Below, piece after piece: positions 60,099 to 64,000 of a stretch of 64,000 nt of DNA. The position numbers and the translations under genes are program-made. Origin of the DNA: Chitinophaga nivalis (GTDB taxonomy: Bacteria; Bacteroidota; Bacteroidia; Chitinophagales; Chitinophagaceae); contig NZ_JAPDNR010000001.1 in assembly GCF_025989125.1 (NCBI RefSeq), forward strand, positions 1,036,301 to 1,100,300, written 5' to 3'. The first letter of the stretch is position 1, and the number at the start of each line of letters is the position of its first letter. The notes beneath the pieces are model-generated. The model searched no databases, was not told the DNA's origin, and was given only the letters and a program-made list of their open reading frames with translations.

Positions 60099-61904
60099 TT
60101 ACGCGTTATGAAAGTGATCCCAGATCAGTTTCGCTTTAGAGGGGCCTACTTCGGCCGATAATTCTGCTTCACTGAGCAGTTTTATTTTGGCCACAGAACG
60201 GAAGGTTTTTAATAACTGGGTAGCGGTGTTTTCACCAATCCCTTTTATGCCTTCCAGTTCATTTTTAAAGGTGCCTTTACTGCGCTTCTGCCGGTGAAAG
60301 GTAATACCAAAGCGGTGTACCTCATCGCGCACGCGGCGTATCAGTTTCAGGCTTTCGCTGTTGAAAGGAAGTTTGATACTTTCTGAGTCGCCGGGGAAAA
60401 AGATTTCCTCTTCATTTTTAGCCAGCCCCACTACGGTCATACTACCAATGAGGCCTAATTCCCGGATACTTTCCATCGCAGAACCTAACTGCCCTTTACC
60501 ACCATCTATAATCACCAGCTGGGGTAATGGTTGTTGTTCGGCCAGTAAGCGGTTGTAGCGGCGGTATACAATTTCTTTCATGGAGGCAAAGTCATTGATA
60601 CCTTCCACTGTTTTAATATTAAAGTGCCGGTAATCCTTTTTGGAAGCAATCCCGTCTTTGAATACCACACAGGCAGCTACAGGATAGCTACCCTGAAAGT
60701 TGGAGTTATCGAAGCATTCAATATGTACCGGCAGGTCAGACAATTCCAGGTCGGCCTGCAGTTGATAGAGTACCTGTTTCCGTTCCATATCAGACTTGCC
60801 TTCCAGGTGCAGTATCTTTTTGCGGAATAACTCTTCCTTGAAGTAATTCACGTTTTTCTCCGACAGCTCCAGCAGCTTCTTTTTATCGCCCCCTTTCGGA
60901 ACGGTGATCGTCAGGTCATTTTCCGGATAGCTTAACGGGAAGGGCACTACGATTTCCCGGGTCAGGCTTTTAAACACATCCCGGAGATAGGCGATCGCGT
61001 AAGTCAGTACTTCCTCATCGGTTTCTTCCAGTTGTTTTTCCAGGGTCACCGTTTTGGTATCTGCAATGGTGCCGTTAAGAATACGGAGGTAGTTGACGTA
61101 GGCATGATTACCATCACTGATAATGGAGAATACATCGATATTTCCCATGCGGGTATTAACGATGGTGGATTTAGCAGAATATACATCCAGGCTTTCTATC
61201 TTTTTACGCATGATTTCGGCCTTCTCAAACTCCATCCTGGCCACGTGTTCCTGCATTTGTTCTTTAAACAGGTTCACCACCGGCGTGAGATTACCTTTCA
61301 GTACGTTTTTTACCTGCTGTAAACCCTGCTGGTAGTCTTCTGGTGTTTGTAAGCCTTCGCAGGGGCCCTTACAGTTGCCCAGGTGGTACTCCAGGCATAC
61401 TTTGAACTTCCCTTTCTTAATATTCTGGTCAGACAGATTCAGGTTACAGGTACGGAGCGGAATATTGTATTTGATGACCTCCAGTATCTCCCGTACGCGG
61501 CCTACCGAGGTGAATGGTCCCAGGTATTCCGAGCCATCTTTGATGACATTGCGCGTGAAAAATACACGGGGGAAAGCCTCGTGTTTGATCACAATGTAAG
61601 GGTAGGTTTTATCATCTTTCAGGTTGATGTTATACTTGGGCCTGAATTGTTTGATGAGGGAGTTTTCCAGGAGGAAGGCATCCTGTTCCGAATTTACGAT
61701 GGTAAATTCTATATGATGAATATGTTCAACCAGTTTCCTGGTTTTGTAATTGTCGTGGTTTTTGGCAAAATAGGAGCTTACCCGTTTGCGCAAACTTTTC
61801 GCCTTCCCTACATACAGGAGGGTGCCCTCTTCATCGTAATACTTATAAATGCCTGCTTCTACAGGAATAGTATGTGAAATTTGCTGGAATGCTGCTCCTG
61901 TCAT
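60099..61904 (-). CDS. uvrC: Excinuclease ABC subunit C
   Basis: 601 residues, complete. N-terminal GIY-YIG nuclease (AGIYKYYDEEGTLLYVGKAK), Cys cluster region CLEYHLGNCKGPCEG, UVR motif (LFKEQMQEHVARMEFEKAEI), the RNase H-like domain (HIECFDNSNFQGSYPVAACV) and a C-terminal HhH (LEGIKGIGENTATQLLKTF). It makes both cuts in nucleotide excision repair. Its start codon overlaps the stop of the lipoprotein gene upstream (TAATG). Confidence 0.97.
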   Translation of the reverse strand: MTGAAFQQISHTIPVEAGIYKYYDEEGTLLYVGKAKSLRKRVSSYFAKNHDNYKTRKLVEHIHHIEFTIVNSEQDAFLLENSLIKQFRPKYNINLKDDKTYPYIVIKHEAFPRVFFTRNVIKDGSEYLGPFTSVGRVREILEVIKYNIPLRTCNLNLSDQNIKKGKFKVCLEYHLGNCKGPCEGLQTPEDYQQGLQQVKNVLKGNLTPVVNLFKEQMQEHVARMEFEKAEIMRKKIESLDVYSAKSTIVNTRMGNIDVFSIISDGNHAYVNYLRILNGTIADTKTVTLEKQLEETDEEVLTYAIAYLRDVFKSLTREIVVPFPLSYPENDLTITVPKGGDKKKLLELSEKNVNYFKEELFRKKILHLEGKSDMERKQVLYQLQADLELSDLPVHIECFDNSNFQGSYPVAACVVFKDGIASKKDYRHFNIKTVEGINDFASMKEIVYRRYNRLLAEQQPLPQLVIIDGGKGQLGSAMESIRELGLIGSMTVVGLAKNEEEIFFPGDSESIKLPFNSESLKLIRRVRDEVHRFGITFHRQKRSKGTFKNELEGIKGIGENTATQLLKTFRSVAKIKLLSEAELSAEVGPSKAKLIWDHFHNA

Positions 61905-62491
61905 TATTGCTGCTCATTTTTAGGCGCCATGGTTACGTCGATCTCTACTTCTTTGGAAGAAAGGAAGGCAATCTTCTGGTAAGTAGTGATGTTGATACGT
62001 TTATTGCGGAGGTAAGCCAGATCCTGCCGGAACTCGTATACCTGATTGCTGGTATAGGCGTGTATGTTTACCCGTTGTATGATGCCGTGTTTATCCATTT
62101 CAAGGGTAATTTCAGCCGGATTGGTTTGCCGCCCTTTGGATTTGTAGATATAGGACCTACTGCCGGAAAACGGATCATACAAGCTGGAAGTATCATATTC
62201 ATCCCGCAGGGAAGGCTTGTTCAGGTCTGCATCTGTGAAAGGCTTCAACAGGTCCTGAATAGCAGTACTATCGGTGCCTGCGATGGTCGATGATTCCCGT
62301 TGTCCGTTCAGTACGGCGGTTTTATGTAATACCAGGTTGGCGGCCAGCAGATGTGTTTTTTCCGCGACAAAATACGCCGGCAATGCAATGTACTTATCTT
62401 GTGAGTTGCTCTTTCCCGAACGATTATCCGGAAGGCAGGCGGTTTGCCCCAGGAAGGCTAACAGCACTAAAGCCGGGTGGAATCTTTTCAT
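61904..62491 (-). CDS. Uncharacterised lipoprotein, coupled to uvrC
   Basis: 195 residues. Lipobox LGQTAC (Cys about 19). The rest has a hydrophobic DKYIALPAYFVAEKTHLLAA and strands TLEMDKHGIIQRVNIHAYTS, VYEFRQDLAYLRNKRINITT. I recognise no family. The overlap with uvrC suggests the pair is always co-translated. A TAATTTTG -7 box lies 5 bases before the ATG. Confidence 0.75.
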   Translation of the reverse strand: MKRFHPALVLLAFLGQTACLPDNRSGKSNSQDKYIALPAYFVAEKTHLLAANLVLHKTAVLNGQRESSTIAGTDSTAIQDLLKPFTDADLNKPSLRDEYDTSSLYDPFSGSRSYIYKSKGRQTNPAEITLEMDKHGIIQRVNIHAYTSNQVYEFRQDLAYLRNKRINITTYQKIAFLSSKEVEIDVTMAPKNEQQ

Positions 62492-62495
62492 GCAG

Positions 62496-62503
62496 CAAAA
62501 TTA
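62496..62503 (-). promoter_or_regulatory. -7 box very close to the lipoprotein start
   Basis: TAATTTTG on the minus strand, full match, 4 bases before the ATG at 62491. The transcript would start at or near the start codon and be leaderless, if the box is used. Confidence 0.3.
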
Positions 62504-62527
62504 ATACTTAAATACGGGTCATAAAAA

Positions 62528-62549
62528 ATGCGCCGTAAAAACGGCGCAT
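62528..62549. terminator. Hairpin in the uvrC-gpmI gap
   Basis: ATGCGCCGT / ACGGCGCAT, nine perfect pairs, AAAA loop. On the minus strand it is followed by TTTTTTAT and could end the gpmI transcript. Confidence 0.6.
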
Positions 62550-62591
62550 CGATGCATGAGCAAATCTGTCGAGAGCACTAAAAATATGAAG

Positions 62592-62617
62592 ATCAGCCAA
62601 TAAGGCTGATGTTTTTT
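62592..62617 (+). terminator. Plus-strand terminator-like hairpin in the same gap
   Basis: ATCAGCC / GGCTGAT, seven pairs with a 5-base loop, then GTTTTTT. It would end a plus-strand transcript that starts somewhere between 62492 and 62590, where no gene is known. Confidence 0.5.
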
Positions 62618-62729
62618 CCAATGTATTGGTTATTAAACGCTGTTGGGAAAGTAAAAGTTACAGGAGAAAAAAAATAATGAAAGAAAATACAAAAAAAGTT
62701 GAGGGGTTGGTCGTAAATGGGGTAAATCA

Positions 62730-62787
62730 CAACTAAAGCACACGGAATGCGACAAATAGGAGGTGGTCCTTCCGGGCGCTTTAGTTG
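62730..62787. other. Structured inverted repeat downstream of gpmI
   Basis: CAACTAAAGC (62730-62739) and GCTTTAGTTG (62778-62787) are perfect complements; inside, CGGAA and TTCCG can pair again. The element spans 58 bases and ends 18 bases from the gpmI stop. No T-run. Possible RNA structure at the gpmI 3' end. Confidence 0.45.
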
Positions 62788-62805
62788 TTGATAGTTATTT
62801 GGAGA

Positions 62806-64000
62806 TTATACCAGGAGGTTACCGGTCATTTCAGGTGGAACGGATAATCCCATGAAATGGAGAATGGTGGGGGCAATGTCGCCCAGTTTCCCATCCTTTA
62901 CCGTACCGCGGAAATCTTTATTGATGATAAACAGTGGTACGAGGTTCAGGGTATGTGCCGTATTGGGAGTACCATCTGCATTGATCATGAAATCGGCATT
63001 GCCATGATCGGCCGTCAGGAAAACGGTGTAATCACTGGCCAGGGCCGCGGTTACAACTCTTTCCACGCAATGGTCTACTGTTTCTACTGCTTTGATGGCT
63101 GCTTCAAATACACCTGTGTGTCCTACCATGTCTGCATTGGCAAAATTGAGGCAGATGAAATCAGCGGTTTTATTTTCTATCTCCGGTACAATCGTATCGG
63201 TTACTTCATTGGCGCTCATTTCGGGTTGCAGGTCGTAGGTAGCTACTTTCGGAGAAGGTACCATCAGCCGGCGTTCTCCTTCAAATTCTTTTTCCCGGCC
63301 ACCGGAGAAGAAGAAGGATACGTGTGGGTATTTCTCGGTTTCAGCTATACGGATCTGGGAGTAACCATCTTTTGCCAGTACTTCACCCAATGTCATGTTC
63401 AGGTTGTCGTTCTCAAATACCACGTGCACATTTTTATAAGTGCGGTCGTATTCGGTCATGGTGGTGTAGTACAGGTGCAGTGGCTGCATACCAAAATCAG
63501 GGAAAGCTTCCTGCGTGAGTACCTGGGTGATTTCGCGGCAACGGTCTGTACGGAAGTTGAAGCACAGTACGGCGTCATCTGCTTCGATCCGGGCCAATGG
63601 CGTCTGGGCGTCATCTGTTACGATAATCGGTTTAATAAACTCGTCGGTTACGCCTTCTGCATAGGAAGCTTTAATGGCGGTAAACAGGTCCTGAGTAGGT
63701 GTACCGGTAGCATTTACCAGCGCGTCGTAGGCCAGTTTCACGCGTTCCCAGCGTTTATCGCGGTCCATGGCATAATAGCGGCCGGTTACGGAAGCTATTT
63801 TACCGGTTGTTTGCGCCAGGTGGGCAGAGAGGTCTTCCAGGTAGCCGAGGCCACTTTTAGGATCGGTATCGCGGCCATCGGTGAAGGCATGGATGAATAC
63901 TTTCTCCAGTCCGTGCTGATGGGCGATTTCCGTTAATTTTTTCAGGTGTGTTATATGGGAGTGCACACCACCGTCGCTTACAAGTCCGATCAGGTGCAGT
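62806..64000 (-). CDS. gpmI: 2,3-bisphosphoglycerate-independent phosphoglycerate mutase (partial)
   Basis: The frame is open to the right edge, so the first part is missing; about 397 residues are present from LHLIGLVSDGGVHSHITHLK. Metal motif LTADHGNADFMI and conserved SFFFSGGREKEFEGERRL, ALRCFNFRTDR-like LCFNFRTDRCREI show the alkaline phosphatase superfamily fold of GpmI. It interconverts 3- and 2-phosphoglycerate using manganese. The catalytic Ser of the N-terminal region is outside the window. Confidence 0.96.
   Translation of the reverse strand, partial: LHLIGLVSDGGVHSHITHLKKLTEIAHQHGLEKVFIHAFTDGRDTDPKSGLGYLEDLSAHLAQTTGKIASVTGRYYAMDRDKRWERVKLAYDALVNATGTPTQDLFTAIKASYAEGVTDEFIKPIIVTDDAQTPLARIEADDAVLCFNFRTDRCREITQVLTQEAFPDFGMQPLHLYYTTMTEYDRTYKNVHVVFENDNLNMTLGEVLAKDGYSQIRIAETEKYPHVSFFFSGGREKEFEGERRLMVPSPKVATYDLQPEMSANEVTDTIVPEIENKTADFICLNFANADMVGHTGVFEAAIKAVETVDHCVERVVTAALASDYTVFLTADHGNADFMINADGTPNTAHTLNLVPLFIINKDFRGTVKDGKLGDIAPTILHFMGLSVPPEMTGNLLV

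Noticed and set aside
62857..63936. A 359-codon open frame antisense to gpmI
   Set aside because: gpmI matches its family over the whole length; the antisense product is Tyr/Phe/Cys-rich nonsense-like sequence.
1..64000. tRNA/rRNA genes, CRISPR arrays, IS elements or prophage
   Set aside because: Nothing with cloverleaf, spaced repeats, transposase or integrase character was found on either strand.

Overview
The window reads as chromosomal DNA of a Bacteroidota bacterium, most like the Chitinophagaceae (Chitinophaga type). The signs are an alternative complex III (act) operon in front of an aa3-type oxidase, a gldKLMN gliding/type IX secretion operon, LptC, DUF6263, DUF2911, DUF4197, DUF4271 and TIGR02757 genes, S9B dipeptidyl peptidase, and many -7 boxes of the form TAnnTTTG. 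No tRNA, rRNA, CRISPR array, transposase or phage gene was seen. Genus is inference.

Layout. 1-2680: the end of a TonB-dependent receptor, an exported beta-rich protein, purN and an NlpE-like lipoprotein. 3136-19216: one long plus-strand respiratory block, actABCDEF, then ctaC, ctaD, ctaB, two subunit III genes, subunit IV, a SCO copper chaperone, a DUF420 protein and a tiny CxxC membrane protein. Quinol is oxidised by the act complex, electrons pass through c-hemes to the oxidase, and the last genes serve its heme and copper assembly. 19239-21385: an acetyltransferase and a minus-strand cluster of a protoglobin, a DUF2024 protein and a MarR regulator with a four-cysteine tail and a palindrome at its start. 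21573-28874: CLC channel, GT2-MeaB-AlkD operon, Lon-N domain protein, outer-membrane protein, LptC, CsaA.

28875-43549 holds ordinary genes (DPP4, LysS, Usp, DUF4197, flavin reductase, FAH hydrolase, class A-like serine hydrolase, fatty-acid hydroxylase, DUF6263, TIGR02757, cystathionine gamma-synthase). The gaps between them carry four plus-strand copies of one 55-67 nt intergenic element: a constant 5' segment, a hairpin whose stem covaries between copies, then a T-run. Three copies share an upstream GAAC...GTTC inverted repeat at a fixed 47-48 nt distance. This looks like a dispersed small-RNA (or mini-ORF) family and is the most unusual thing here.

43550-53705: DUF2911, AcpH, an alpha/beta hydrolase, a PepSY-like protein, a deoxyhypusine-synthase homologue, HemW, DUF4271, HemD and a YyaL-type thioredoxin-domain protein. 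53977-58790: gldKLMN. 58877-64000: a Crp/Fnr regulator, DinB, a lipoprotein-uvrC pair and gpmI, which runs off the right edge. Many genes end in long, perfect hairpins, and most promoters can be seen only by their -7 box.
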